DNA of 64,000 nucleotides from Sabethes cyaneus. Taxonomy: Eukaryota; Arthropoda; Insecta; Diptera; Culicidae. A program made the translations under genes and the position numbers. This document shows, piece after piece, positions 1 through 11,476 of this stretch. How positions within the stretch are numbered: the first letter of the stretch is position 1; every line of letters begins with the position of its first letter. The notes under the pieces are model-generated. The model did not search any database. It was not told the origin of the DNA and worked only from the letters and a program-made list of their open reading frames with translations. Where the stretch lies: NCBI RefSeq assembly GCF_943734655.1, contig NC_071355.1, forward strand, positions 28,556,964-28,620,963, written 5' to 3'.

Positions 1-197
1 GAGTACCATTCTGACTCTAACGGAGACACCAAACGAAGGTAGTATTCGATTGAAAGAAGTTAAGTGCAATACTTTTTAATTCGTAATTTTCCGGATTAGC
101 GAGATCCGGACTATTGAGTCGTCGGATTATTGGGTGTCGGATTAGCGGGGGGATACTGTAGATAGTTTAAGTGGTGTCTTATGCAAGAGTTTGAAAT

Positions 198-512
198 CTA
201 AGAAGAAGAATTGTAAATCTTTAAACTCTCCGTTACATCCATCTTCCACGTAGAGCAGTTGTTTAGTACTGTTGCGTTGTCAATGGTCAGCGGGTGGTTG
301 TCGTTCAAGATATGCTTAGCTACTTTTGATCTAAAATAGTGTGTCAGACCCTCCTGGGCATCTAACGCTTTTGTTACCTCTGCCAAGTGTTCTTTAGTAC
401 GTGTTTCTAGATTCTTCCTAGTCTGGTCGATGTAAACCTTTACGCAACGTGGGCAACTGATTTCATAAATCCCGAATTTTCTATGTTCTTCAATCGGGTC
501 TTTAGTTGACAC
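198..512 (-). pseudogene. Penelope-like element, GIY-YIG endonuclease fragment
   Basis: About 104 residues are open on the minus strand. A GIYEI stretch is followed by a cysteine pair (SCPRC) and then VYIDQTRKNLETRTKEHLAEV. This fits the GIY-YIG nuclease that ends Penelope-like retroelement proteins: the second motif reads VYIDQT where VYIGQT is usual, with conserved arginine and KEHL residues after it. The nuclease nicks target DNA for integration. The reverse transcriptase part is missing and the Gly of the YIG-type motif is replaced by Asp, so this is a relic. The downstream SKVAKHILNDNH stretch also fits the family. Family assignment is from motif recognition only. Confidence 0.6.
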
Positions 513-559
513 ACCATTTTAGATGAAAAGTGGCTGAGCATATCTTTAACGACAACCAC

Positions 560-900
560 CCGCTGACCATAACTACGACACTATGCAGGCCCTTGCGACT
601 TACAAAGTACTGCGCGAGACGCTGTTCGTCTGTCAGCGGGTTAGCCGCGATTTTCAGCGCGGGTTTTCGGAGAAAGGTTCCGTTCCTATGAAATAGACCA
701 AACTCGTGTTTTTAGTCTTTGACCTTGAAATGCGGTCGGGCATTAATATTAATATTTTTTTGTAACGGTGGTTCTGCAATTGATGGAGGGACGGTAGGGG
801 AAAGTAATGAATTTTTTTGAACTGGAGGAAAAAGAGCAGGAAGGTGAGGGGGGGTTAATAAAGGGGTTGCGCAGTCTCCTTTTGTCCAGCGCCTCTGCGG
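560..900. repeat. Dispersed repeat, probably Penelope-associated (copy 1)
   Basis: The stretch from 'gaaaggttccgttcctatg' through 'tgcggtcgggcat' to the 'gggacggtaggggaaag' segment recurs in diverged form at about 13965-14110 and about 17790-18060. It begins just after the GIY-YIG fragment, where a short inverted copy of that fragment's own DNA lies (537-570 against 283-318). Inverted partial copies are typical of Penelope elements. The Penelope link is inference. Confidence 0.5.
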
Positions 901-1430
901 TTCAAAGGTACACGGGTACCAACGAGCCACATGCAGATGCAGTAGATTTATCCATGGAATAGTATCGATCATTTCCAGAAATGTGCGACTTCGAACGAGG
1001 GAAGAAACTTTAATCATCCAAAACAAAGCATTTTTTGAAATAATTTTTTATCAACCACCGGCACTGGGATTTCAGCATCGATATCTGTCCCTCAGTATAT
1101 TTCGGGACTCTTATGTTCTTTCGGTACTTTATTCCGACTCATTTCAATGTTTTGCAGATGTACTGGTGAGAACAATTGAACTTTTTTTGCGGCATATCGT
1201 TGGCTCATGGAATCATTGTTGTTGAAGGCACGAGAAAGAGAACGAAGTCCTTCTGAGTCCATAACTTTGGCTGGTCTTCTACTACCTTGTTTGCGAGTAG
1301 TTGTTGGGGATCTTAGGCTTCGATCTACCATATAGTCGAAGCCGCAACATTTTCGCTTTTAAAATGTTGTACCGTAGGATACTTTTTGCCTAGATCTTTG
1401 TGCAATTTACAGAAGTGTACAACGCGCTCT
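900..1430 (-). pseudogene. Tc1/mariner-superfamily transposase, N-terminal part (relic)
   Basis: Minus-strand frames give a helix-turn-helix region (RRPAKVMDSEGLRSLSRAF, then SQRYAAKK) followed, after a frameshift, by KYTEGQ and a segment resembling the FVLDDESFF that holds the first catalytic aspartate of DDE/D transposases, then SGNDRYYS. The longest intact piece is 1092-1331. Stops and frameshifts are present, so it is dead. The rest of the catalytic domain does not follow at lower coordinates, where the Penelope-associated repeat begins. It lies instead at 1440-1850, on the wrong side. Confidence 0.5.
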
Positions 1431-1439
1431 TGTTTTAGT

Positions 1440-1850
1440 TGCTACCCGTTAATCCCTTTATCATCAGCTTTCGCATGGTTATCGTCCAATGCTTCTCTGC
1501 TGGATAGAACTGAAGACAATTTGGTGGATTCAGCTTTTTTGGGATAAACTGAACTCCATTGTGGTGGTACATTATCATTGCAGCACGTCTTTGTCATATT
1601 AGCAGCTGGCTGAATCTGGTCAAAACGTTAGTGGACCACCACTGGGCTTAATACGTAAAATACTTTTGTTGAGAGACTCACTTTTATATACTTCCGAATA
1701 TAGTGTCTTATCCATCACAAAACGCTGGATTTGATGCCATAGGAACAGATCCCTTACCAAATCACGATTTTTTCCGAACTTATCCTCGAAAACCAACATG
1801 AATCTGTTAGAAATTTAGCCCCATGGATTTGCTTGCAATCATCGTTCGTA
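1440..1850 (-). pseudogene. Tc1/mariner-superfamily transposase, C-terminal part (relic)
   Basis: Conceptual minus-strand translation, spread over frames, gives FVMDKTLYSE, then FWPDSASC, then NPPNCLQFYPAEKHW and KRKL-like residues. This is the order of the second aspartate block (FWPDLASCHY type) and the third acidic block (PNCPQLRPIEKYW type) of Tc1/maT-like transposases. Several frameshifts and stops break it. It shares orientation with the N-terminal piece at 900-1430 but lies upstream of it, so the two pieces are either truncated copies in tandem or a permuted rearrangement. Confidence 0.5.
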
Positions 1851-4800
1851 TATGCTTTAACGTCGAGCTAGAATTTTTTCACTAGACCATAGTCTGGGAA
1901 GTTGAGCATAAGCCTTGAGCCTCCAACCGTAGTTGACGATATAAGGTTCCATTATGGCGCCTCAGTACTTTTGCAATAATCCAACAATTTTGCTAGCTTC
2001 CAAGTTGAAGCTAATGATCTTGCAGGTGACCTCCTGCATGATGAATATCTCAGAACCACGTTAGTTTATAACTTGCGAAAAAATAGCAGAACTGTTTACA
2101 AACAATAAATCGCAGTCGAAAACTGACAAATTCGACTACTGGAATTGCCACTTTCGCCATAATGAAGTGTTTTTTTGGCTCTTTCAATGAAATGTTGAAA
2201 ATGATGAAATCTGAGAACCTTGAAATCGAAGGTCACCTATTTTATTTCAGAAATAAATACCTAGCAATAAAAGCTTTACTGCTGCTTTAAAACTTTTCAG
2301 TTTGTAATTTGGAAAACATGTTGAAATTGGTTATATCTAACAAAGATGTTTAAAGAAAACGTTAATTATAGAATTTGGCTGGTAATGCAATAATGGCTCC
2401 TAGTCTCTAAAGAAGTAATTCAAAGATTAAATAAATTTCAGATCTCATCATTATCAAAAATCTTCAGTACCGTAGCCAGGTTCTGTCAACCACTAAAAAT
2501 TCGTCCTTACAGCCAACTCAAAATCAATGTACCTATACCCGGAAGGAACGCATGCGCATTTCTACTCCGTTCGTGTTCTGCAGACTGCCTCCTACACAGC
2601 AGCGGTTTACCAAGGTAGACTCATAAATTTCCAACAGCCAACAGCCTCATCCACATTGACCGGGTCAGTGTTCGGTGGATTTTTCAGGTGGAAATCTCAC
2701 TCTAAACTCGTTGAAACAAATCTTTCCCATCCTAGCGTTCCTTTTTACATTTAAATATCTTATCGTAAGGGTGAAAACCCGTCTGCCGGCAGTAAAATCG
2801 GAACCGACAGTAGGTATCGATTTTCTCCGCCTTGCCGTCTGGATGGTTCCACGGATAGTAAAATGAACTTTGATACCTACACAATGATTTCCTATCGATC
2901 CAGCTCGGGTGGTACACCATGCGGCTCCACTGGAATGCAGAAATTACCTAACCCGAAAGCAGGAAGTTTTCCTTTCACGTTCGGTACGTGACATGTACTC
3001 GTACTTGTACGATGCTTATCGGTGAATAATAGTTCTTGAAACATAGTGGATGTTGAAATCAATTTTACCGTAATTGATCACGATAGCAACGGAAACTCAT
3101 CACTGCAATTGCAGCTGCTGCTGCTGCAGCAGCAGCAATTGCCGAATGTGATAATGAGTCTAATGAAGTTATGACAATGTGCACATCTCACTCTCGCGGC
3201 GAATCCGATTGTGTGACGGTTGTTTTTTGCTATCACACGTTTAAAAATAGAATGCTTCGACGAGAAGCATAACAAAAAGACAAAATAAATCGTTACTTCG
3301 CGGTGTCTTACAGCGGCACTGCAAAACGCACCACAAGCCACCATGTGGCAAAATATTTTGCCTGATATGTTGAGGATTCACTCGCAACCGTTTTGCTGTT
3401 GCTAAGCAACCTACGAACCCGATCGTTCGTTGTAATGGCTCACATGCGTGACGATCTTTGACAGTTGAACGTACATGCGGAAATAAGAGCAATTAGAATT
3501 GTAATCATTAGAACTATAACTATCATTGACGGTGGCAAATAACTAGTTTTACATACTGTTTACGTAGGACAAACTGTTTTACATAGGACAATTTTGTCTT
3601 TTCAGTGACAACTGAAGCAATCGAAACTACCATGTGCTGATGAACTTTATAGCTCACAGCTAATCGCCGAATGGCCCCCGGTGGAGTATTTAATGTTGGC
3701 TATACGTTGTACCTAGGTTCGCGATGTGATAATGAAATTATCACCATGCCATGATGTTCGTATGCTAAGCGCAGTGCGTTCTATGTCTAGCTGGCGCTGA
3801 AGCACACAGTTGATGCTGACCTTGAACACTTTATTCGTCATTAATCGAATCTTTGAAATGGCTATTGCAATTGGATGAGCTTGATACACTTTTTAGGAGC
3901 GAACGCCATATAATCTGTCTGTTGCAAATATTGTCAGAATAATTTGATAAATCTTTTCTGTAATCAAGAAAATAAAGGGAAGCCACACACTCGGGAAAAG
4001 TGAGAAATGAGGGAAGAAGTCGGTAATTCAAACCTGCCGGGAAAAATCCAGGAATTTGGCAAAAGCTGCTCTAAATCGAGAATTTATGAATTTACGTGCC
4101 AACATTCAAGCTGTGTTCGTTGTTAGAATGTTTCATTAGTATGCCCGGATATAAACAAAAGCTGGGACACCGATCCTTAAAAAGCATGTTTTGACCTGGA
4201 AAAATCAAGTAGGGTGAACTTCCCCCGGGAAAGTCCTCTATGGCCGGACACTAGCATTTCTCAAAACTTTCGTTTCAATCTGGAAAAGTCAGGGAATGTC
4301 AAGGAATTTTATTAGATGTCAGGAATTTTTGGCATGAAAAAAAATATACTGATGAAGTTATGGCATCGCAAGGATAACATTTACTTCATGTATCTGTCAC
4401 CTTTTTATTCAAGGCCTTCGCGTATGCCCAAATCAAATAGAATATGACATGTTATTTTTGCTCGCGTTAAACCAATCTCTTGTGTACAAATTTCCCAGTT
4501 TCATTAAAGTGGATTGATCTGCTTTAAACCATTATCAATAACTTTTGGATTCTTCGATATTAATCGGGTATTTAGATCAGAAGTGGTGTATAGAAATTTG
4601 CTTATTTTATAGGGAAAGTGACATAAAAACTTGGTGGATGTTAACACGCAAAGCGCATTGGGACAATATTTATTCTGTTTTCACTGCAGCCAATTCGGTC
4701 AGATTGTTAAAACACTCTTCGCTGCTTCGAGAACAAATATCCATTGATATTTAAACAAACCAGCATTTAAAACAAGCAAATTTTACCTCTTGATAATTCC

Positions 4801-5584
4801 AGACTTCCGGACCTAGATCGGTTTGTAACTGGAACGAGGACTAATCAAACTGAACCAAGATCAGCCTTTAAAAATTTGCTTCGATATTCAACCTGAACGG
4901 GTCAGAACCCGGACTTTAATTTTTATTCTCCTGTCGATTACTAGTGAAAACCCACGCTTAATGCGAAGTGAAAGACCATCTCAGCCTCAAAATTCTTATT
5001 TAGTCTAACAAATCAGTCATATCTTTGAAACTCGACTGCGAGTACAATCGATAGAGGTCGAATAAAAGCAAATTATACAACGATGCTGCGTTGCTCAATT
5101 CATCGTTGAGTCATTTTTCATCAAAAAAATTTAAATTCCTGAGGAACAATTATTTCCTTAAATTTTGATAACAAATAGCTGCTTAGACAAATCGAGCTTT
5201 GTGTCAGAAAATTACTTCAAATTATGTTCTAAACTAAAGATCAACTTTTATATTTGTTGTTTTGCATAGTTAAATGTGTGAAGTGGATTTATGCCCATTC
5301 ATTACATGTGATCAAACAGACAGAACGATTTAATTTCGATGTGCGTTAATTAAGTTCGAAATAGTTTTAATTTTGCATATAGAAATTTCGCATAAAAAAT
5401 GAATTTGAATTGAAATTTAAAAACGTTTAGAAAATAATTCAAGAGTAACCAATTAAGCCAAATGAACACTTTGAAATGAGGAATTAACGAGATATTTTGC
5501 GTCTGGATTTTTTCGAAATACACCTGGAAAAATCTTGAAAAGTCAGGGAATTTTATTTTCGCTGGATAATCGACACCCTGTTTA
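1851..5584. other. No gene recognised; AT-rich intergenic DNA
   Basis: I see no convincing coding region. A perfect 22-bp palindrome of CTG/CAG triplets lies at 3116-3137. A phrase like 'ctggaaaagtcagggaat' occurs near 4283-4305 and again near 5523-5557, which suggests a dispersed repeat. The short open frames at 2527-2754 and 4545-4754 show no recognisable motif. Confidence 0.5.
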
Positions 5585-5764
5585 AATAAATTGGAGGTAA
5601 AATTAGATTTAAATTAGAATTGGAATTGGACCTGAAATAGGACACGTAATTCAACAGAAAATAGGACTTGAATGTAACATGAAATTACTCGTGATATTAC
5701 ACTTGAAATTGGAATTAGTTTAGACTTGAAAATGGACTCGAAATTGAGCTCATACTTATCCTGG

Positions 5765-5950
5765 TGCGATGTCGTTTAAGATTTCACCTGCATAGCAATG
5801 TTTCCGCGAACAAACTCGCTCCCTGGCTGTCCATCTCCAATTTTCGAATGCACTTTCCAGGGTCATCCTTCATTTGGCCTAGCCATCTGCACGCTGCACA
5901 TCTCTGCGTCTGGTAGCAACCGGATTTTTGCGGGGTTGTTGTCTGCCGAA
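5765..5950 (-). pseudogene. Possible C-terminal scrap of an RTE-type retroelement
   Basis: The minus strand reads CRWLGQMKDDPGKCIRKLEM, which loosely fits the arginine-rich tail (GRPxxRWxDxVxxD) of RTE-type polyproteins. It is more GC-rich than the repeat around it. Identification is weak. Confidence 0.25.
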
Positions 5951-6045
5951 GCCGATTGAATTCGTATTGAACTTGAAAATAGACTCGAAATTGGACACGT
6001 ATTGAACTTAACACTAGGCTTAACATTGAAAATGAAATCAAACTT

Positions 6046-6196
6046 ACACCCCTATTCTGTATTTCGAACGAATCTTTATTTCGTTCGACTTGTTTCGAAC
6101 GAGATGTTTTGCGCATTTGATTTTGCTGGCGGAAATTTCGTTCGAAAGAACTTTCGTTCGAAATACAAATTCGTTCGAAATATAGAATAGTGGTGT
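6046..6196. mobile_element. Short hairpin MITE-like element
   Basis: The left end 'acacccctattctgtatttc' is matched in inverted orientation by the right end 'gaaatatagaatagtggtgt'. Inner 'tcgttcga' and 'ttcgaac' motifs give further self-complementarity, so most of the ~150 bp can fold. It sits inside the degenerate minisatellite. No clear target-site duplication was found. Confidence 0.5.
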
Positions 6197-6545
6197 TTAA
6201 TTGAACCTATAATCGGATATGAAATTGGGATTAAATTAGACTTGAAATTGGACTTAAAATGGGAAATAAAATTGCATCTGAAATTAAGCATAAGCATAAG
6301 CGTAGGATACCGCCCGTGTGAAATAGAATTGCATCTGAAATTAGACTTGAAATTGGAATTAAATTAAACTTAAAGTTTAACTTAAAATGAGTCATTAAAT
6401 TAAATTGAACTTGAAATTTTAGTTGAAAATGGATTAATAATGAACTTGAAATTAAAGCTAGAAATGAACTTGAAATTTGATTTATAATTGGAAACTAAAT
6501 TGAATTTTAACATGAAAATAAACTCAAATTGAAATAATTTGCTTT

Positions 6546-7505
6546 ACCGTGACCGCTCCTAATTCTGCGCATTTTTCTTCATATAAGTATTTTTTTAACA
6601 TTGTGCATAACTATGATCATTGCGTTATTTTTTATAAATGTTTATAAATTATAAATGTTGAATATTACGCCATTATTCACAAACGGGCCATAATATTTGA
6701 GAGCGAAATAATTTAACGTGAAACTGAAAGTATTTTATATGGCAGAAAACATCGTCGTTAGCGCCAACGCTAAGATTGTCCTTCTAGAAAATGATCAAAT
6801 TTATGATCGAAATTCTTTGCAATGATCGAATTACCCAGCATAATTAGAAAGAATAATTAGTTTTAGTCATGTTTTAGACAAAAAGAATGATTGCATGCAT
6901 TGCTTTCCTTAGAAAAATGCCATGCAATAATGCGCAGATTTAGGCACAGATTTTTTATTCATGTTCCAAATTCTGCGCAGTAATGTATCCTACAAAGAAA
7001 TCGCGAAAGAATACGCAACCTCACCCAAATGGCTAAGGTATAGAGGCATGAAAGTAAAATCTTTGATTGGAATCCTGTGCTGTGTCTCGGGGTCCGAACC
7101 TACGAGCGCCGATTCATGAAACCATGTCCACTATTTTTTTTTTAATGTTCAACCTCATGGGGCTGTCAGAGAGTGTGGAAGTGGTTTCTATGTGAAAACA
7201 CAATTTTTAGTATTAGTCTAAAGTTCAGTATGCAGAAAACCCGAATATATTCGCCCTTCACGTTATCGAGAATAAAATATTTAAAATGAGGCAATCAAAA
7301 TGATAACAACATTCCTTTGCCACCCGGACAGCACAAGAAGGCCGGATCATGGATTTAATAATGGTAATGGCTAATGCCGAATTTTTTGGTGTGCTTTCAG
7401 CGTATAAAGGCATAAACAGCATGGCAGGAGTGTTTATTTTCACTTTTTGGGTGCGCAGAATTAGGAACATGGGCAAGAAAGTGCGCAGAATTAGGCACCG
7501 TGGAT
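6546..7505. mobile_element. Non-autonomous TIR element with 'taattctgcgca' ends
   Basis: The left end (6546-6572) carries 'cctaattctgcgca' after 'taccgtgacc'. The right end (7480-7505) carries 'tgcgcagaattaggcac' then 'cgtggata', in inverted orientation. Further internal copies of the motif occur near 6935, 6970 and 7451, and one outside at about 7671. The core is AT-rich with no transposase. Exact edges are uncertain because the outermost bases of the two ends differ. Confidence 0.5.
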
Positions 7506-7950
7506 AAGTTTACAAAACGAAAAATATACTCAACTGTTGGTCGACTTATAATTCCTATATTTTTTTACCAGATATTATAGACCGTAGCACTACACGTTGC
7601 TGCTATCCGCGTTGTAAATTTAAAACTAGAATACTTGGAATAGCGGAAGAATCATAAAAATGTCTTTACTGCGCAGAATATGGTACGTTCACGGTACCAG
7701 TTTCTTTTTTTTTTTTTCAAATTGGACTTGAGGCGGACTGGATCTTCTTTACAGCAAGTAATATTGGCTCTTGAAATGATAACGCCAGACTTTCGGGTAA
7801 TACTTTGAGGAACTACCTATGTAGTTTTATATTAATTTTTTTAGAGAATGTGGGGCACGTACCCTAACGTGGTCCACCCTTGGCACGCCAGTAGATAATT
7901 CCGGTTTCTATCTTCTTCTACTATGCACGAAGCTTGCAGCGAGACAAGTA
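7506..7950. other. No gene recognised
   Basis: AT-rich DNA with one further copy of the flanking TIR motif near 7671-7697 and a T-run. Nothing coding is seen. Confidence 0.4.
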
Positions 7951-8262
7951 TCAATCAGGGATAACCTGGTTTAGGTATAAAACTTGTCTGCGTCCTATTA
8001 GGACGCCACAAATTTTGAGCAAAAATTTCGAGATTTTACTCTTGGCATTACAAATGCGACAAATATCATCTTGAACGAAACCAAGATTTCGAAGTTGATA
8101 TCCTGTTATGAAATCGGTAAAGAGGCTGAGATCTCTCTTAATGTAATTGAAACTCAGCAACATTTGAATAAACTCATTACTAAATACAATAATTTTGCTT
8201 GATTGATTAAGAACTTGTAATGGGCCGTAACTTTTCGGCTTTCTCATTGTTTCAGCTTGCAC
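7951..8262 (-). pseudogene. Non-LTR retrotransposon C-terminal fragment
   Basis: A 103-residue minus-strand frame contains FITGYQLRNLGFVQDDICRICNAKSK. This fits the TGH..LN..LHKLGL....CR.C...ET cysteine region after the reverse transcriptase or RNase H of jockey/I-group elements. The usual H..C pair of that region is lost. It is a short relic without its reverse transcriptase. Confidence 0.45.
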
Positions 8263-8289
8263 TTAGTCAGTAATTCCTCAGAATGGTCA

Positions 8290-8995
8290 TCGTCGTCAGA
8301 AGCAGAGAGTCGAGGTGGCCCGCTGTTCCAAGCAGTCGTCTCCATTCAACTCTATTCTTGGGCCACTCGTCGCCAATTCCCCAGTCGCCTCAGAAGTCGC
8401 AAATACTTTCGACCTAGTCGAGCCATCTTGCACGTTGAGCCCCTCTGTTCCTGGTACACCGTTGAATCTCCATACTAGTGTTGTTGTTTGCAGTTACCAG
8501 CAATTCCAAATACACGAATTCATCTACCACTTCTAGTTCGTCGTTGTCAACGGTTACCGTCCGTGGAAGGCTCGCGTTTGCTTCCTTTGAGCCTCTTCTT
8601 TCCAAGTATTTGGTCCTAGACGCATTTATTTTTAGCCCAATTCCTCTCTCCTTGGTAAAAATCGTGTCCCTCGTTTCGATGCCCGCTCGTCGGATTACCC
8701 TCTCAAAAGTGATGCTGAACAGCATGCAGGATAAGCCGTCACCTTGTCTCAACCCTCGCTGCGTCTTGTAGGGACTCGAGAATGTCCCCGAGATGCGCAC
8801 GAGACACATCACTCGATCCAATGTAGCTCTGACCAGTCGTGTCAGGTTATCCAGAAACCGGGTTCATGCATTATCTGCCATGCAGCTAGTCTCGATCAAC
8901 TGTATCGTATGCTGCTTTGAAATCACTAACGATGTGATGTGAGGGCGCGTTGTATTCCCGAATTTCTGCAAGATCTATCGGATGGTGAAAATTTA
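8290..8995 (-). pseudogene. RTE-type retrotransposon reverse transcriptase relic
   Basis: Reading on the minus strand from high to low coordinates: an SDFKAAYDTVDR-like block (palm motif A) near 8920, then GLRQGDGLSCMLF (8720-8760), then IGLKINASRTKYL, LPRTVTVDNDELEVVDEFVYL, and a tail resembling NWRRVAQ..EWRRLLG.AGHLDS near 8290-8400. The catalytic FADD box that should lie between the GDGLSC block and KINASRTKYL is absent: the frame jumps from TIFTKERG straight to IGLKI. The copy is therefore internally deleted and dead. Confidence 0.6.
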
Positions 8996-9548
8996 GTCCG
9001 TAGTGACGCGAGGGTTTTGAAACGCACCTTGGCTACCAAGAAAATGCAGATATTATTTGTATTTCTTCTTAAGGCAGATTTGTTTTTTAAATTCTATTGC
9101 AATTCTAATGATAATTCAGCCTCAAATTGTTATGTCCGCTTCTGGTACCGGTTGAGGCGCTACGATTAGGACGTTACGCACTTGCAAAAGAATTTGGTCA
9201 GCACACTGGAACAGACTACGGAACGGGTACGGAAGCGTATGTTTCTAAATTCAGCCTATTTTCCTTTTCTCTCGCTAATGAAATGACTTTGCTGATATAC
9301 AATTTTAATATGTTATAACTATTTTTTCAAGACTGTAAGTAATCAGCTGTTTTTTTATTGAAAGAACGTCAAAACCACTTGTTCTTCCACTAGAACTGGG
9401 CCATAGGCCGAAATAGATGCAATCGCTTAATGCGCCGATAATACCCTCCCGTGCCCTAGCTGGCATTATTAAACTATCCTCGTCAGAAATGGTTTTTAGA
9501 AGGGACCCCCTGGAATTTTTTAATAGAATCTGGTAGTTCAATTAGTAT
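8996..9548. other. No gene recognised
   Basis: Short open frames only (for example 9127-9318 and 9305-9541), with no recognisable motif. Confidence 0.4.
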
Positions 9549-10468
9549 AGAGTAGGGTGGGGCATAAGTGCGATGTTTGAAGTTGTCATCAATTTTCGTG
9601 AGATATAAAGAAGGACAACAACATAATATATTTTATAGTGATGCAGTAACTCAATGTCTTTACATTCAACTATAAATCATCTGCGTTAATAGTGTTTTGC
9701 AAAATAAATTCTTCTTTCTTCTGATCAAGTGCCGATTCGCACTTTTACTCCACCAGTGCGGCAAAAGTCCAAAGCTCGAATCCATTAAATTAGCACAATA
9801 GTAGCTAACAAAACCATATTATCTCCAATCTGCGTTATGTTTCGGTAAGGAATATTCTCAATTTGCGCCTCTCCTATTTTGTGCTGGTGTATTGCAGCCA
9901 CCATCAGATCGAAACTTTTCCAAACGTTTGGTTTTTGTTTCATCAGCGGAAAAACACTGTTTTCCTTCGGCCAACATCTGAAGAGCACACAGTTTTCTGC
10001 AGATCTTCCATTTCTATTATCTGTAATATAGTGCCTAAAGCTGTATATAATTAGATATAAATTTTTGCCTCGTCCTTGAACCGCACTTTTGCCCCGTCCA
10101 TGAATCGCACTTTTACCCCGCAAAGCGCTTGACGGGGTTAGATTAAATTACGGAAAAGCGAAATATATTTTGTAAATTCTTTTCACCGTATTTTCAAAAC
10201 AGATATTGAGTGATGTAAAACGCTGCTACAAATTTTCAACAACAAATTATCCTCCTGTTGATATCGTATTTGCCGTATAACGAAAAATTACATCAAAACC
10301 GCCCTAAAATAACATTTGCACATAACTCAGCAACTATGCTTCGTAAGCAATCAAAGTTTACTTAGATTCAAGCTGTCAAAGTAGTCACCCATCCATGCCA
10401 ATGTAGTTAATTTACTCGGAATCTGCACCGATAAATCATTGAATCGCACTTTTACCCCTCCTTACTCT
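9549..10468. mobile_element. TIR element 'agagta..ggggcataagtgcga', copy 1
   Basis: The ends are inverted: 'agagtagggtggggcataag' on the left and 'cacttttacccctccttact' followed by 'ct' on the right. Both are flanked by the dinucleotide AT. A near full-length direct copy lies at 37946-38888 and ends at the same bases, which fixes the boundaries. Subterminal copies of 'tcgcacttttgccccg' and 'tcgcacttttaccccg' lie inside. The minus strand holds an open stretch (9785-10123) that is partly conserved at protein level in the other copy but shows no transposase motif. It is probably non-autonomous. Confidence 0.75.
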
Positions 10469-10604
10469 ATAGGGCGTAATAAACTGTTTTATAGATTTTA
10501 AGATACACGTAATTAACGCCTTTCTTTACGCTATCAGGACAATAAACAAACATTAAAAATGAAAAAAAAACAGTTTTGTTGGAAAACCATATTTAAGCAT
10601 AATT

Positions 10605-11215
10605 TGCCACAGCTTATTTTGTTTGATTGAATCGTACGTCGCCTTGAAGTCTATAAACATATGGTGAGTCTGCAAGTTGAATTACCGGAATTTATCGAGG
10701 ATTTGTCGCAAGGTGAACATTTGATCCATGTTGCGTTGAGGTGTTTCCAGATGTGCTTCCGAATGCTTCGTCATGCAAAATAGGTACTACAGATAGCCAT
10801 TCCTCTGGCTGCAGTGAGGTTGATTAGCCGCAGCCCATTATTGTTTGTTATAGAATAGAAGCTTACTCTACCGGTACTCCGGTGAAGAACTTTCCCCAAC
10901 ACGTACAGACGGTCATTAATGGGTCTGCACCTAAAGACATCATCCTTCATCTTCTGCATCTCTCTTGCTAGGACATCCGCGCGTGACGGTTCAAATAGAG
11001 TCTTGACATTCCAAGCACCGAGGTTCCAGTAATCGTTGTTCTTTTTTGTTCGTCTAGATCCATACCGATTATTCGGTTGTGGTTCATTTCCGAAGCACAG
11101 CGTTTCATAAGTCAGCCACCCGCTCCGGTTCAGTCGCTGTTGTACGTCGCCCCTAACCTGGGATACAGCGGCGTACTCGGGAAGCCCCAGCCTACCTTCA
11201 ACAACTTCAACAGAT
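10605..11215 (-). pseudogene. RTE-clade retrotransposon relic, internally deleted
   Basis: The minus strand has three blocks recognisable from the intact RTE at 47156-50536: the region preceding the endonuclease ORF (about 11030-11215), an endonuclease piece reading NNNGLRLINLTAARGMAICSTYF (10771-10860), and a reverse transcriptase piece with MDQMFTLRQ..DKFR and DFKATYDS residues (10610-10735). Most of the element between the endonuclease and RT pieces is missing. It is a dead, diverged relative of the intact element. Confidence 0.65.
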
Positions 11216-11476
11216 TAAATATAGATTCCAAAAAGATCAAGTCACTTCCAAAAAGTGCTTACAGGAAGCTGTTGCATTTGTTTTTCTTTCAAGTTCAAAA
11301 CTATAGAACTCTATGCGAGTCGAAACTAGTCAGTTCGAAATAGAACCATTTTAACATCCTGCATAATAACTGTAAACTTTCTAACATAATAAATCCAATC
11401 GTGTAAGTCCCACAACTTATTTTACTATAATATTCAACTCAATTCAATTCGATCCGATAGATGAACGCCTTCTTTT

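Larger units (their letters stand above)
5585..6540. repeat. Degenerate minisatellite, unit resembling GAAATTGGACTT
   Basis: Variants of 'gaaattggacttgaaatt' repeat irregularly through this stretch, interrupted by a possible retroelement scrap (5765-5950) and a hairpin element (6046-6196). The reverse-complement phrase 'aagtctaatttaatgtcc' recurs at about 57855-57875, so the family is dispersed. The units are too diverged to count copies by eye. Confidence 0.65.

Noticed and set aside
2527..2754. 75-codon plus-strand frame
   Set aside because: No recognisable motif, no splice or context support, and similar length to chance frames nearby.
3116..3137. 22-bp CTG/CAG palindrome
   Set aside because: Too short and isolated to assign a function; likely a microsatellite by-product.
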